Positions 25,587 through 34,761 of a stretch of DNA of 64,000 nucleotides are shown piece after piece. The stretch is from Xanthobacteraceae bacterium (GTDB lineage Bacteria > Pseudomonadota > Alphaproteobacteria > Rhizobiales > Xanthobacteraceae), in contig JANINJ010000006.1 of NCBI GenBank assembly GCA_024508855.1, forward strand, positions 102,301 to 166,300, in the 5' to 3' direction. The position numbers and the translations under genes are program-made. The notes beneath the pieces are model-generated. The model ran no database searches, was not told the DNA's origin, and was given only the letters and a program-made list of their open reading frames with translations. Position 1 is the first letter of the stretch. Each line of letters begins with the position of its first letter.

Positions 25587-26579
25587 TCAAACGACGTGAT
25601 CGGGCGCGAGCGCACAGGCGGAGGTCGGATCTATCTCGATCTGCACAGTGGTGTGCTGAATGCCGAAATCTTCTTTCAGACGGTGGGCGATATCCATCAG
25701 ATATGCATCGCCGGGTGAACCGGACGGCACTACCATGTGGCAGGTCAGCGCAAGCTCGGTCGTACTCATCGACCAGATATGAAGATCATGCACTTGGACA
25801 ACGCCTGCGCGTTCTTCGAGATAGCGGCGAACGGCCAACGGATCGACCCAGCGGGGCACCGCACTGAGTGACATCGCTGCGCTGTCGCGCAGCAGGCCCC
25901 ATGTTCCAGCCACGATGATGCCGCCGATGACCAGACTGATGATCGGATCGACCCATACCCAACCGGTCCACATGATCACCAGCGCGGCCATCACCACACC
26001 GAGCGACACGCCGGCGTCGGCCGCCATATGAAGATAGGCGCCGCGGATGTTGAGGTCGCCCTTGCGGCCCGCCGCGAACAACCATGCCGTAAAGCCGTTA
26101 ATGGCGATCCCGGTCGCAGCCACGATCAACACCGTCATGCTCGCAACCGGTTGAGGATCGAAAAGCCGCAAGATCGCTTCCCAGCCGATCGCACCCACCG
26201 CCACGAGCAGGAACACGGCGTTAAATAACGCCGCCAGGATAGACGTCCCGCGCAAACCGTAGGTAAAGCGAGGTGACGGTGCCCGCTTCGACAAAACAAT
26301 TGCAATCCATGCAACGACGAGCCCCAGGACGTCGGACAGGTTATGTCCCGCATCCGCGACCAGCGCCATTGAATTTGCGGCATAGCCATAGACTGCCTCG
26401 ACGATCACGAAGACCGTATTGAGACTGATGCCTATCGCGAACGCGGAGCCGAAACTCGCCGGTGCGTGAACATGCGCCCGTGATCCATGTGCGTGACCTG
26501 CATGGTCGCCAGCAGGATGGGCATGATCATGACTATGCGCGCTCAACGTATCGGCCTTTGCACCGGAGCATCCGCACAA
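25587..26579 (-). CDS. Cation diffusion facilitator (Co/Zn/Ni-type, DmeF-like)
   Basis: A 330-residue CDF exporter with six transmembrane segments. A histidine-rich N-terminus (HSHDHAHPAGDHAGHAHG) is followed by the two metal-site helices with ADAGHNLSD and HMAADAGVS (HxxxD / DxxxD-type sites) and a C-terminal cytoplasmic domain (HDLHIWSM, THCH-like VQIEID). The layout resembles DmeF/CzcD efflux pumps for cobalt, nickel or zinc. It begins with CGCSG, an extra metal-binding cysteine pair. No dmeR-type regulator lies next to it. Confidence 0.9.
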   Translation of the reverse strand: MCGCSGAKADTLSAHSHDHAHPAGDHAGHAHGSRAHVHAPASFGSAFAIGISLNTVFVIVEAVYGYAANSMALVADAGHNLSDVLGLVVAWIAIVLSKRAPSPRFTYGLRGTSILAALFNAVFLLVAVGAIGWEAILRLFDPQPVASMTVLIVAATGIAINGFTAWLFAAGRKGDLNIRGAYLHMAADAGVSLGVVMAALVIMWTGWVWVDPIISLVIGGIIVAGTWGLLRDSAAMSLSAVPRWVDPLAVRRYLEERAGVVQVHDLHIWSMSTTELALTCHMVVPSGSPGDAYLMDIAHRLKEDFGIQHTTVQIEIDPTSACALAPDHVV

Positions 26580-26679
26580 AGCTTAAGCCGCAAACGAAAG
26601 CGAATACTATCACACGCATTTTTCGTCGCGCGAAACGCCGGACAACGAACGCAGGACCGGCCTTATTTAAGCTGCCGCG

Positions 26680-26943
26680 TTAATCGTCGATTTTCTCCTT
26701 GGTCAGCGCGCCGGAGTGAGGATCGACGTGAAACTCCATGATCTTGCCGTTCTTGACACCCTTGCCTTCCCAATGGCCATCGTCGGCTTCGAGACCCGTG
26801 ATGTTGGTGTAGCCAGCAGCAGTGAGTTTTTGCGTGACCTGTTCCTTGGTGATCCAGTCCGCGCCCGGCTGATCGGCCAGCGCGATGCTGGCACTGGCAA
26901 CCAAGACGGCACCGGCAATTATTGCTCTTCGAAATCCGGTCAT
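26680..26943 (-). CDS. Small exported PepSY-domain protein
   Basis: An 87-residue protein with a signal peptide (about 1-23, cleavage near ALADQ) and one PepSY-like domain: WITKEQVTQKLTAAGYTNITGLEADDGHWEGKG then MEFHVDPHSGAL. Small single-PepSY proteins are periplasmic and of unknown role, sometimes linked to metal or peptidase regulation. The ATG at 26943 starts the signal peptide and has GGGGAAG upstream. Confidence 0.82.
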   Translation of the reverse strand: MTGFRRAIIAGAVLVASASIALADQPGADWITKEQVTQKLTAAGYTNITGLEADDGHWEGKGVKNGKIMEFHVDPHSGALTKEKIDD

Positions 26944-27029
26944 TCGCTTCCCCGTCCGTTGGAAAATTACGCTGAAGGGCAAATCGGCGGCGGCGCGTTT
27001 GGTTCCTGCAGCACAATGCCGCGGCGCGG

Positions 27030-27881
27030 CTACACCAGACTGAACACGAAGCGGCTGCCGACCGTCAGTAAATAGAGCCCAAACGCGATCTCGAGCGTGC
27101 GCTTGGACATTAGATGCGCAACCTTAACGCCGAGCGGCGCGACCAGCAGGCTGGTCGGCATAACCAGAATCGCGCCGATCAGGGAGACGTACCCCAACGC
27201 GAACGGAACCTGCAGCGCCGCCACGTCCGGATAATGCGCCGCTGCAGGCCAGCCGGCGTAGATGTATCCGAGCGCGCCCGGAATCGAGATCAGCACGGCA
27301 AGGCCCGCCGACGTTGCAACCGACTGATGGATCGGCCGGCCGTAGAACGTCATCAGCAGATTAGAAAACAGCCCGCCGCCGATACCCATGAGGGTCGAGA
27401 GCAGTCCGACGCCGAAGCCGAACGCTTTCATGATCGGGCCCCGCGGCAGATCATCGCCGAGGCGCCAGCTCTCCCGGCCGAACAGCAACCGTGCAGCTGC
27501 CGACCACGCCACCAGCACGAACACCACCTTGAACAGTCGCTCCGGCGCATACCGGGCGATGATGCTGCCGACGATCACGCCGACCAGTACGGGAACCGCC
27601 CATTGGCGAAGCACATCCATGTCGACCGCGCCGCGAGCCCGGTGCGCCTGATAGGAGCGGATGGATGTTGGAATGATGATGGCCAGCGAAGTTCCGATGC
27701 AAAGCGGCATACGCACATCCAGCGGTACACCCGCAAGGCGAAAGCATTCGTAGAACACCGGCACCAGAACCGCGCCGCCGCCGATCCCGAATACGCCCGC
27801 GAGGAATCCGGCCAATGCGCCGACAGCGATCAACAGCACCGCCAGCTCGATGAGCTCGGCTACATTCGGTTCTGCGCCCAT
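27030..27881 (-). CDS. TauE/SafE-family membrane permease
   Basis: A 283-residue protein with about 8 transmembrane helices and the two TauE/SafE glycine-rich repeats: GVFGIGGGAVLVPVFY near the N-terminus and STLMGIGGGLFSNLLMTFYGRP in the middle. The family exports organosulfur compounds such as sulfoacetate or sulfite. Substrate here is unknown. Start: the ATG at 27881 has GGGGGA upstream; an in-frame TTG at 27899 is an alternative. It is divergent from sdhC over a 267-base gap. Confidence 0.87.
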   Translation of the reverse strand: MGAEPNVAELIELAVLLIAVGALAGFLAGVFGIGGGAVLVPVFYECFRLAGVPLDVRMPLCIGTSLAIIIPTSIRSYQAHRARGAVDMDVLRQWAVPVLVGVIVGSIIARYAPERLFKVVFVLVAWSAAARLLFGRESWRLGDDLPRGPIMKAFGFGVGLLSTLMGIGGGLFSNLLMTFYGRPIHQSVATSAGLAVLISIPGALGYIYAGWPAAAHYPDVAALQVPFALGYVSLIGAILVMPTSLLVAPLGVKVAHLMSKRTLEIAFGLYLLTVGSRFVFSLV

Positions 27882-28148
27882 CGCGACCGTATCCCCCAAA
27901 ATGCGGCTGCTTTCCTGGTCGTGAATCTCGCTTCATCACCAGCGCGCCGACCTTGCAGGCTGCAGTCCGTATCGCTTCTGTCAAGTGCCGCAGCCGCAAG
28001 GCTCAAATGAAAGAATGAACGAATATTCGAAATCGGCGAATTCGTCGTTGCACTGGCTGTTTCGAGTTCGTAAATAGAATTGCTCTACGCGATCCCGAAA
28101 CATCGGGCAGCGTTTCCCGCCTGCCGCGAAAAACACTAAAAGTAGCTC

Positions 28149-28547
28149 ATGACCGCCAGGATCGATCGCCCGCTTTCGCCCCATCTGCAAACCTATCGCT
28201 GGACCCTGACGATGGCGATGTCCATCGTCCATCGCGCCACCGGTATCGCGCTGTATTTCGGCACGATCCTGCTGGCTTGGTGGCTGATGGCAGTAGCCTC
28301 GGGTCCGGGAGCCTACGGCATCTTCTCGTCCTTCATCGGAAGCTGGTTCGGCCGTCTGATCCTGTTTGGATATACCTGGGCGCTGATGCACCACCTCCTG
28401 AGCGGCATCCGCCACTTCGTCTGGGATCTCGGTTACGGCTTCGGTCCCAGCGAGCGCGAGGGACTGACCTGGGCCGCCCTGATCGGAGGCATCGTGCTGA
28501 CCGTCCTGATCTGGATCATCGCCTATGCATTCGGAGGCGGACGATGA
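28149..28547 (+). CDS. sdhC: Succinate dehydrogenase cytochrome b556 subunit
   Basis: First membrane anchor of complex II, which carries electrons from succinate oxidation to ubiquinone. The 132 residues have three transmembrane helices; SIVHRATGIAL is the conserved SdhC motif (haem/quinone region), and HHLLSGIRHFVWD carries the haem-ligand histidine. It opens the sdhCDAB operon, and its stop overlaps the sdhD start in ATGA. Confidence 0.95.
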   Translation: MTARIDRPLSPHLQTYRWTLTMAMSIVHRATGIALYFGTILLAWWLMAVASGPGAYGIFSSFIGSWFGRLILFGYTWALMHHLLSGIRHFVWDLGYGFGPSEREGLTWAALIGGIVLTVLIWIIAYAFGGGR

Positions 28548-28948
28548 GCGACAATTCTCCCATGAAAGGCATCCGCACGCCGTTGAAGCGCGTTCGCGGG
28601 CTCGGTGCTTCGGGTTCGAGCGCTACCGCCGATTTCTGGTGGCAGCGCGTCACTGCGGTCGGAATGCTCATCCTGATCATCCCGGTGATCGTTATCGTCA
28701 TGATGCTGCTGGGCCGCAATCAGGCCGGCGCCGGGCAGATTCTGGGCACCCCGGTCGTTGCCCTGCTGGTCCTGCTATTCGTCGTCGCCAGCGCCTTCCA
28801 CATGCGGCTCGGCATGCAGGTGGTGATCGAGGATTACATCCACGACGAGCGGCTCAAGCTGATCTCGGTCCTCGCCAACAACTTCTTCTCGATCGCGGTC
28901 TCGCTGGCCTCGGTCTACGCCATTCTGAAACTGTCTTCTGGAGTCTAG
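28544..28948 (+). CDS. sdhD: Succinate dehydrogenase membrane anchor subunit
   Basis: Second membrane anchor of complex II, 134 residues with three hydrophobic helices. The conserved [24 protein letters not shown] start, [17 protein letters not shown] (haem and quinone-site histidine and Asp-Tyr) fit alphaproteobacterial SdhD. It begins inside the sdhC stop codon, so the two are translationally coupled, and is followed 4 bases later by sdhA. Confidence 0.94.
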   Translation: MSDNSPMKGIRTPLKRVRGLGASGSSATADFWWQRVTAVGMLILIIPVIVIVMMLLGRNQAGAGQILGTPVVALLVLLFVVASAFHMRLGMQVVIEDYIHDERLKLISVLANNFFSIAVSLASVYAILKLSSGV

Positions 28949-28952
28949 TCTG

Positions 28953-30791
28953 ATGGCCGCCAACGGAAACGGCGCAAACGGCGGTGGCAATCCCGCTGTC
29001 AACGGAAAGGCCTATCCGATCGAGGATCACACCTTCGATGTGGTCGTGGTCGGCGCCGGCGGCGCAGGCCTGCGCGCGGTCGTCGGCTGCAGCGAGGCAG
29101 GCTTACGCACCGCCTGCATTACCAAGGTATTCCCTACGCGCTCGCACACGGTGGCGGCGCAGGGCGGCATCTCCGCCTCGCTCGGCAACATGCATCCCGA
29201 CAACTGGCGCTGGCACATGTACGACACCGTGAAGGGGTCGGACTGGCTCGGCGATCAGGATTCCATCGAATACATGGTGCGCCACGCGCCCGCCGCCGTT
29301 TACGAACTGGAGCACTGGGGCGTTCCGTTCTCCCGCACCGAGGACGGCAAGATCTACCAGCGTCCGTTCGGCGGCATGACCATCGATTACGGCAAGGGAC
29401 AGGCGCAACGCACCTGCGCCGCCGCCGACCGCACCGGCCACGCCATGCTGCACACGATGTACGGCCAGGCGCTGCGCCATTCGGCCGAATTCTACATCGA
29501 GTTCTTCGCTATCGACCTGATCATGGACGATCAGGGCGTCTGCCGCGGCGTTATCGCGCTGAAGCTCGACGACGGCACGCTGCATCGCTTCCGGGCCCAG
29601 ACCACGATCCTCGCCACCGGCGGCTACGGCCGCGCTTACGCGTCATGCACCTCGGCACATACCTGCACTGGCGACGGCGGCGGCATGGTGCTTCGTTCCG
29701 GTCTGCCGCTGCAGGACATGGAATTCGTGCAATTCCACCCGACCGGCATCTACGGCTCGGGCTGTCTCGTCACCGAAGGCGCGCGCGGCGAAGGCGGTTA
29801 TCTGGTCAATTCGGAAGGCGAGCGCTTCATGGAGCGTTACGCGCCATCCGCCAAGGACCTGGCGTCGCGCGACGTCGTCTCGCGCGCGATGACGATTGAA
29901 ATTCGCGAAGGCCGCGGCGTCGGCAAGAAGAAAGATCACATCTATCTGCACCTCGATCATCTCGATCCCAAGGTGCTGCACGAGCGGCTGCCGGGCATCT
30001 CCGAATCCGCACGCATCTTCGCCAATGTGGACGTGACGCGCGAACCGATCCCGATGATTCCGACCGTGCACTACAACATGGGCGGTATCCCGACCAATTA
30101 TCACGGCGAAGTCGTTACCAAGAAGGACGGCGACGACAACGCCGTGGTGCCCGGCCTGATGGCGGTCGGCGAAGCCGCTTGCGTCTCGGTGCATGGCGCC
30201 AACCGTCTCGGCTCCAACTCGCTGATCGACCTCGTGGTGTTCGGCCGCGCCGCCGCGCTGCGGCTGGCCGAGAAGCTGACCGCGAACGCGTCGCAGCCCG
30301 AACTGCCTGCGGACTCCGCGGACAAGGCGCTCGGCCGCCTCGACCGTTTCCGGTACGCCAAGGGCGACACCCCGACGGCAAAACTGCGCGAAAACATGCA
30401 GCAGGTGATGCAGAACAACTGCGCGGTGTTCCGCACCGGCGACGTGCTGCACGAAGGCCAGGACCTGATCCACAAGGTCTATGGCGGCATCGGCGACATC
30501 TCCGTTGCCGACCGTTCGCTGGTCTGGAACAGCGACCTAATGGAAACGATGGAATTCGACAATCTCATCGCGCAGGCCGTGGTGACGATGGATTCCGCCG
30601 CGAACCGCACCGAGAGCCGCGGCGCGCACGCCCGCGAGGACTTCTCGGCGCGCGACGACCAGAACTGGATGAAGCACACGCTGGCCTGGATCGACGAGCG
30701 CGGCAATACCACCATCAACTATCGTCCGGTGCATGACTACACGATGACGAACGACGTTCAGTACATTCCGCCGAAGGCGCGCGTGTATTGA
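28953..30791 (+). CDS. sdhA: Succinate dehydrogenase flavoprotein subunit
   Basis: FAD-containing catalytic subunit that oxidises succinate to fumarate. The 612 residues have the dinucleotide fold [15 protein letters not shown], the covalent-FAD histidine in [13 protein letters not shown], the active-site block [18 protein letters not shown] and a C-terminal catalytic Arg/His region ([19 protein letters not shown]). A glycine/asparagine-rich start of about 20 residues precedes the FAD strand. Third gene of the operon. Confidence 0.98.
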   Translation: MAANGNGANGGGNPAVNGKAYPIEDHTFDVVVVGAGGAGLRAVVGCSEAGLRTACITKVFPTRSHTVAAQGGISASLGNMHPDNWRWHMYDTVKGSDWLGDQDSIEYMVRHAPAAVYELEHWGVPFSRTEDGKIYQRPFGGMTIDYGKGQAQRTCAAADRTGHAMLHTMYGQALRHSAEFYIEFFAIDLIMDDQGVCRGVIALKLDDGTLHRFRAQTTILATGGYGRAYASCTSAHTCTGDGGGMVLRSGLPLQDMEFVQFHPTGIYGSGCLVTEGARGEGGYLVNSEGERFMERYAPSAKDLASRDVVSRAMTIEIREGRGVGKKKDHIYLHLDHLDPKVLHERLPGISESARIFANVDVTREPIPMIPTVHYNMGGIPTNYHGEVVTKKDGDDNAVVPGLMAVGEAACVSVHGANRLGSNSLIDLVVFGRAAALRLAEKLTANASQPELPADSADKALGRLDRFRYAKGDTPTAKLRENMQQVMQNNCAVFRTGDVLHEGQDLIHKVYGGIGDISVADRSLVWNSDLMETMEFDNLIAQAVVTMDSAANRTESRGAHAREDFSARDDQNWMKHTLAWIDERGNTTINYRPVHDYTMTNDVQYIPPKARVY

Positions 30792-30816
30792 TCGTGACAG
30801 CGAAGGCTTGAAAGCA

Positions 30817-31602
30817 ATGGTTGAATTCGCACTTCCGAAGAATTCGAAGATCACCGGCGGCAAGAGTTGGCCGAAGCCGGAAGGCGCGACGGAAACGCGC
30901 GAATTCCGCATCTATCGCTGGAATCCGGACGACGGAAAGAACCCGAGCGTCGACACCTACCACGTCGACATCCACGATTGCGGCCCGATGGTGCTCGACG
31001 GCCTGATCTGGATCAAGAACAACATCGATCCGACGTTGACCTTCCGCCGTTCCTGCCGCGAAGGCGTCTGCGGCTCTTGCGCCATGAACATCGACGGCCA
31101 GAACACGCTAGCTTGCACGAAGTCGATGCACGACGTCGCAGACGGCGGCGCGGTGAAGATCAATCCGCTGCCGCACCAGCCGGTGGTAAAGGATCTGGTG
31201 CCCGATCTCACCAACTTCTATGCGCAATACGCTTCCATCGAGCCGTGGCTGCACACCACTACACCCGCGCCGCAAAAGGAATGGCGGCAGAGCAAGGAAG
31301 ACCGCGAGAAGCTCGACGGTCTCTACGAGTGCATCCTGTGCGCCTGCTGTTCGACCTCGTGCCCGAGCTACTGGTGGAATTCGGAGCGGTACCTCGGACC
31401 GGCCGCACTGCTGCAGGCCGATCGCTGGGTCTCCGACAGCCGCGATGAAGCCACCGGCGAGCGCCTCGACAATGTCGAGGATGCGTTTCGGCTCTATCGC
31501 TGCCACACCATCATGAATTGCACCAAGGCCTGCCCGAAGGGGCTGAATCCCGCCAAGGCAATTGCAAACCTCAAGCTGAAGCTGGTCGAACGACAGGTCT
31601 AA
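30817..31602 (+). CDS. sdhB: Succinate dehydrogenase iron-sulfur subunit
   Basis: Electron-transfer subunit with three clusters, all visible: [2Fe-2S] in [15 protein letters not shown], [4Fe-4S] in [16 protein letters not shown], and [3Fe-4S]/second ferredoxin motif in [17 protein letters not shown]. The ATG at 30817 gives 261 residues; a TTG at 30808 is in frame but unlikely. It is the last gene of sdhCDAB; a nested hairpin downstream separates it from the convergent MAPEG gene. Confidence 0.97.
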   Translation: MVEFALPKNSKITGGKSWPKPEGATETREFRIYRWNPDDGKNPSVDTYHVDIHDCGPMVLDGLIWIKNNIDPTLTFRRSCREGVCGSCAMNIDGQNTLACTKSMHDVADGGAVKINPLPHQPVVKDLVPDLTNFYAQYASIEPWLHTTTPAPQKEWRQSKEDREKLDGLYECILCACCSTSCPSYWWNSERYLGPAALLQADRWVSDSRDEATGERLDNVEDAFRLYRCHTIMNCTKACPKGLNPAKAIANLKLKLVERQV

Positions 31603-31639
31603 GATTCAAAGATTCCGAGACTCTCGTCTCTGACAACTC

Positions 31640-31673
31640 CGGGCTCTCATCGACGATGTCGATGCAGAGCCCG
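31640..31673. terminator. Nested-palindrome hairpin between sdhB and the MAPEG gene
   Basis: CGGGCTCT ... AGAGCCCG enclosing CATCGAC / GTCGATG, a long two-part stem with a GAT loop. It lies between convergent genes and is followed by TTCTATTTG on the plus strand. It is a likely bidirectional terminator, though the T-tract is short. Confidence 0.6.
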
Positions 31674-31675
31674 TT

Positions 31676-32050
31676 CTATTTGAAGACCGGCAATACGAAG
31701 ATCGCGATGTTGACGAGAAATCCGGCGAGGAATGTCAACGAGCGCAGCGTGGCCTGATCGCCGATATAGAGCGCAGCGTGCAAGATGCGCAACGCGAGAT
31801 AGACGCTGGCTAGCGTGTTGACGGCACTCGGCGTTGCACCTTGCGTGACGGCGATGATCACCGCAGCCGCAAAGAACGGAAAATTCTCGTAGGCATTGAA
31901 GTGCGCGGCATAGGCACGACGATGAACGCCGGACAGGCGATCGACGTCGTCGCGTGGATGATGATTGTCGCCGCCACCCGATTTGGCGAAACTGACGATC
32001 GCGAGCGGCAACAGCGCAGCGACAAGGACGCACCAGTAAGCCCACAGCAT
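31676..32050 (-). CDS. MAPEG-family membrane protein
   Basis: A 124-residue integral membrane protein with four hydrophobic segments and the MAPEG-type motif RRAYAAHFNAYENFPFFAAAV, where the ENFP/ENL motif is part of the glutathione-binding region of the superfamily. Bacterial members are poorly characterised. It is convergent with sdhB and read from 32050. Confidence 0.83.
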   Translation of the reverse strand: MLWAYWCVLVAALLPLAIVSFAKSGGGDNHHPRDDVDRLSGVHRRAYAAHFNAYENFPFFAAAVIIAVTQGATPSAVNTLASVYLALRILHAALYIGDQATLRSLTFLAGFLVNIAIFVLPVFK

Positions 32051-32117
32051 GAACTTCTCCTGTTGCCGCGACTAAGCTGCGCTCGCACGACAGTTCCATT
32101 GCGGCATTTATCTGACG

Positions 32118-32142
32118 GGAACATCGTCTATCGCGCATCGTT
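32118..32142 (+). promoter_or_regulatory. EcfG-type general-stress promoter before a short coupled ORF pair
   Basis: GGAAC (32118-32122), a 16-base spacer and CGTT (32139-32142) match the EcfG consensus GGAAC-N16/17-CGTT exactly. Just downstream are a 16-codon ORF with a good ribosome site and a proline-rich ORF coupled to it by TAATG. Confidence 0.65.
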
Positions 32143-32170
32143 ATCACGGCGAGACGCGATGGAGAACGTT

Positions 32171-32221
32171 ATGACGAGGTCTCTTCCTATCATCGGCGAC
32201 GATCGCAAGGTGGCAATGTAA
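32171..32221 (+). CDS. Possible 16-codon upstream ORF coupled to the proline-rich ORF
   Basis: ATG at 32171 has GGAGA 5 bases upstream and encodes MTRSLPIIGDDRKVAM before a TAA at 32219-32221. That stop overlaps the next ATG as TAATG, the usual sign of translational coupling. It lies about 30 bases after an EcfG-type promoter. Whether the peptide is made or simply sets up initiation of the next gene is unknown; an in-frame ATG at 32159 would add four residues. Confidence 0.35.
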   Translation: MTRSLPIIGDDRKVAM

Positions 32222-32451
32222 TGCCTACTGATCCGCAGGAAGTACCGCCGGGCAATCCGGGAAAGCCCACCGAACCGCCGCAGGAAAGCCCGCCCGGCAA
32301 TCCGCGGCCAGAGGTGCCTCCGCCCATGGAAGATCCTGGCGAACCGAAGCAACCGCAGGAATTACCGGGCTATATGCCTGACGAGCTACCGGTACGCGGT
32401 CCGGGTGGACCTCCCGCGCCGGGACCGGCCGCAGACCTGCCACAAGCGTGA
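32221..32451 (+). CDS. Small proline-rich protein, unknown function
   Basis: A 76-residue protein that is roughly one-third proline, with repeated PPGNP, EPPQE and PPP motifs and acidic residues; no signal peptide, hydrophobic segment or domain is seen. Its start overlaps the stop of a 16-codon ORF (TAATG), with AAGGTGG before it, supporting real translation. An EcfG-type promoter 80-100 bases upstream predicts induction in general stress. Similar proline-rich ORFs of this size occur in Bradyrhizobiaceae; function unknown. Confidence 0.6.
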   Translation: MPTDPQEVPPGNPGKPTEPPQESPPGNPRPEVPPPMEDPGEPKQPQELPGYMPDELPVRGPGGPPAPGPAADLPQA

Positions 32452-32747
32452 GTTCGATGACCTTGGATATCACTCACATCGCATCCCGGAGCGTTACGAT
32501 GATCGAGCGATGCAGCCATGATGTCGCGGTGTTCAGAGACCGCCGACCTGAACGCGTCATGAATATTTGCCGCGTCTTGGTGTCTGCTGCGCGAAATATA
32601 TTTCGACAGAATGCAAACTGCGTTTGCCCGCTGCCATATTGCGGCCCCATGACTAATCGTTGATCGCATCGGTTGACGCGTTCTTCATCTGCACGACGCA
32701 TTCGAGCGTCGCGTTATCAATCGAACATTTTCGGGGACAAGGTAATC

Positions 32748-34619
32748 ATGACAAAACTACGTCTCGCTTTGCTCGCTACCACGGCTCTCGCTGCTGGTCA
32801 GTTCGCAACGACAGCCTCTCATGCACAGACGTCGCCCGTTCAGCTCGCGCAGAACGCGTCGCCAGGTGAAGAAGGAAAGTCGAAGGCCGCGCCCAAGCAG
32901 GCACCCGCGCAGCACGCTCCGGCGGCGCGCCCTGCACCTCCGCCGCACGCACCGGCACCGCCGGCAGCGCGTCCACCTGCACCTCCTGCCGCACACCCGC
33001 CGGCAGCACCTGCACGTCCGGCAGCACCACCCGCTGCCGCCCCGCAGCCTCCTCATCCGCCGGCAGCACAACAGCCACGGCCCGCCACTCCGCCTGCGCC
33101 CCCCGCGGCGAAGCAAGCCCCTGCTCCGAATGCTCCTGCAGCAAAGCAGCCTCCCGCTGCGGCTCCCGGCGTCAGGCAGGCGCCCACTGCACCGGCACCA
33201 ACCCATACGCCGCCCGGCGCGAAGCAACTGCCTACGCCGCAGAATGCCCCGGCAACGGCCCCCGCGCGTCCTGCTGCTCCCGGCACTGCAGCACCAACGG
33301 GACATCCGGCCCCGAATGCGCAACCCGCGCCGGCTCAGCCGCCCGCCGCACACGGTGGACGCCCTGGCGCGCCCGGGACGACGCCTCAAGCCGCTCCTGG
33401 TGCGCAACCCGTCCAGCCCGGCGCAAGACCGGCACAGCCGAACGCTCCCGCTGCGGGTCAACCGCCCGCGGCCGGCGTCCGTCCCGGCGCTCCCGGCGCG
33501 GCACCTCAGGCCGCTCCCGGTGGACAAACAGCGCTCCCGCCGGGCGGAGCGCGTGGCGCCGTACGGCCGCCGCCACAGGTCACCACTCCGTTGCCGCCGG
33601 CACCGGCGGTCGCCACCAAGCCGCTTCCGGCCAACGCTCCACCGCCTGGCGCTGCGATGCGAATCGACCAGATCCGCAGCGAGCGAAAGACGGTGAAGGA
33701 AGGTGGCCGCACGGTGATCACCGAACCTGGACGCGTCATCGTCGAGGATCCCAGCGGCCGCGCCTTCGTGCGTCATAACGACGTCGATCGCTTCCGCTAC
33801 GGTGCCCGGGACGTTCGCGTGCAGCACGAAGGCAACGATACCCGCACCGTTGTCGTTCGCCCCGACGGGACGCAGATCATCAACATCAATGACCGCGACG
33901 GACGGCTGCTGCGCCGTATGCGCCGCGACCGCGACGGCCGCGAGATCGTCATCATCAACAACGACTACGGCCGCCGTGGTATCGGCCCCGGAGGCGTTGC
34001 CGCAGGTGTCGCAGCGGGCGTGGTTGCCGGAGCTATCGGCGGATATTTCGTTTCGCTGCCGCCGCCGGTGGTCAGCATCCCGCGGGATCGCTACATCGTC
34101 GAGGCCGAGGACGCACCGCCGGACGTGATCTACGATACGTTGATCGCGCCACCGGTGGAGCGGATCGAGCGTCCCTATACGCTCGAGGAAATCCGCTACA
34201 GCCCGTCGGTGCGCGAGCGCATGCGGTCGGTCGATCTTGATACGATCAACTTCGACACCGGTTCGGCGGAGATTCCTCCGGATCAGGCCGTAAAGCTGCA
34301 GGTGATCGCAGACGGCATGAACCGCGCGATCCAACGTAACCCGAGCACGGTATTTCTGATCGAAGGTCATACCGACGCGGTCGGCGACGAAACCGACAAC
34401 CTGTCGCTATCGGATCGCCGCGCCGAAGCAGCCGCAACGCTACTGACGCAGCAGTTCAACGTGCCCGCGGAGAACCTTACTTCGCAGGGTTACGGCGAGC
34501 AGGACCTGAAGATCCAGACCGACGGTCCGGAACGGCGCAACCGCCGCGTTACGGTTCGTAACATCACGCCGCTGCTCAATGGCGGTCAGGCCAACGCCGC
34601 ACCACCGCCGCCGCGCTGA
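32748..34619 (+). CDS. OmpA-family protein with long Pro/Ala-rich region
   Basis: A 623-residue outer-membrane or periplasmic protein: signal peptide (about 1-27, ending SHAQT), a Pro/Ala-rich low-complexity region (about 45-310), a middle region with DPSGRAFVRHNDVDRF and an Arg/Asp-rich part, a glycine-rich hydrophobic segment (about 425-450), then a C-terminal OmpA-like peptidoglycan-binding domain (INFDTGSAEIPPDQAVKL, LIEGHTDAVGDETDN, NRRVTVRNI). The OmpA domain would anchor it to peptidoglycan; the proline-rich part would span the envelope. Start at 32748 is supported by the signal peptide. It ends at a terminator hairpin. Confidence 0.85.
   Translation: MTKLRLALLATTALAAGQFATTASHAQTSPVQLAQNASPGEEGKSKAAPKQAPAQHAPAARPAPPPHAPAPPAARPPAPPAAHPPAAPARPAAPPAAAPQPPHPPAAQQPRPATPPAPPAAKQAPAPNAPAAKQPPAAAPGVRQAPTAPAPTHTPPGAKQLPTPQNAPATAPARPAAPGTAAPTGHPAPNAQPAPAQPPAAHGGRPGAPGTTPQAAPGAQPVQPGARPAQPNAPAAGQPPAAGVRPGAPGAAPQAAPGGQTALPPGGARGAVRPPPQVTTPLPPAPAVATKPLPANAPPPGAAMRIDQIRSERKTVKEGGRTVITEPGRVIVEDPSGRAFVRHNDVDRFRYGARDVRVQHEGNDTRTVVVRPDGTQIININDRDGRLLRRMRRDRDGREIVIINNDYGRRGIGPGGVAAGVAAGVVAGAIGGYFVSLPPPVVSIPRDRYIVEAEDAPPDVIYDTLIAPPVERIERPYTLEEIRYSPSVRERMRSVDLDTINFDTGSAEIPPDQAVKLQVIADGMNRAIQRNPSTVFLIEGHTDAVGDETDNLSLSDRRAEAAATLLTQQFNVPAENLTSQGYGEQDLKIQTDGPERRNRRVTVRNITPLLNGGQANAAPPPPR
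32880..33640 (+). repeat. Low-complexity Pro/Ala-coding segment inside the OmpA-family gene
   Basis: This stretch encodes imperfect repeats of PAPPAA, APGAA and PAQP-type units with high GC. It is prone to length change between strains and to alignment artefacts. It is a coding segment, not an independent repeat element. Confidence 0.75.
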
Positions 34620-34642
34620 TCGCCTCGCTGTCATAAAACCGA

Positions 34643-34670
34643 AATGGCCGGGACATCGTCCCGGCCATTC
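34643..34670 (+). terminator. Hairpin terminator after the OmpA-family gene
   Basis: Perfect 12-base stem AATGGCCGGGAC / GTCCCGGCCATT with a 3-base loop, 24 bases after the stop. Only a short T-tract (TTCTTG) follows, so termination may be partial. The arms resemble the ends of repeat family A. Confidence 0.65.
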
Positions 34671-34761
34671 TTGCATCAAAACTGGCTGCCATGCTGAGCG
34701 CTGCAAATTCAAACGCAGCGCAAGTCGACGAACCATTAAAACAACATCGAAAGAAACGTGC

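Noticed and set aside
28045-28095. Irr/ICE-type or FixK-type operator before sdhC (TAGAATTGCTCTA)
   Set aside because: Only a 4-base symmetric core, well below the known ICE and FixK consensus; no support beyond chance.
32757-34370. Long minus-strand frame of over 500 codons opposite the OmpA-family gene
   Set aside because: It is a shadow of a GC-rich, Pro/Ala-coding gene: the composition is Arg/Cys/Gly-rich with no domain, and the plus strand has a signal peptide and OmpA domain.
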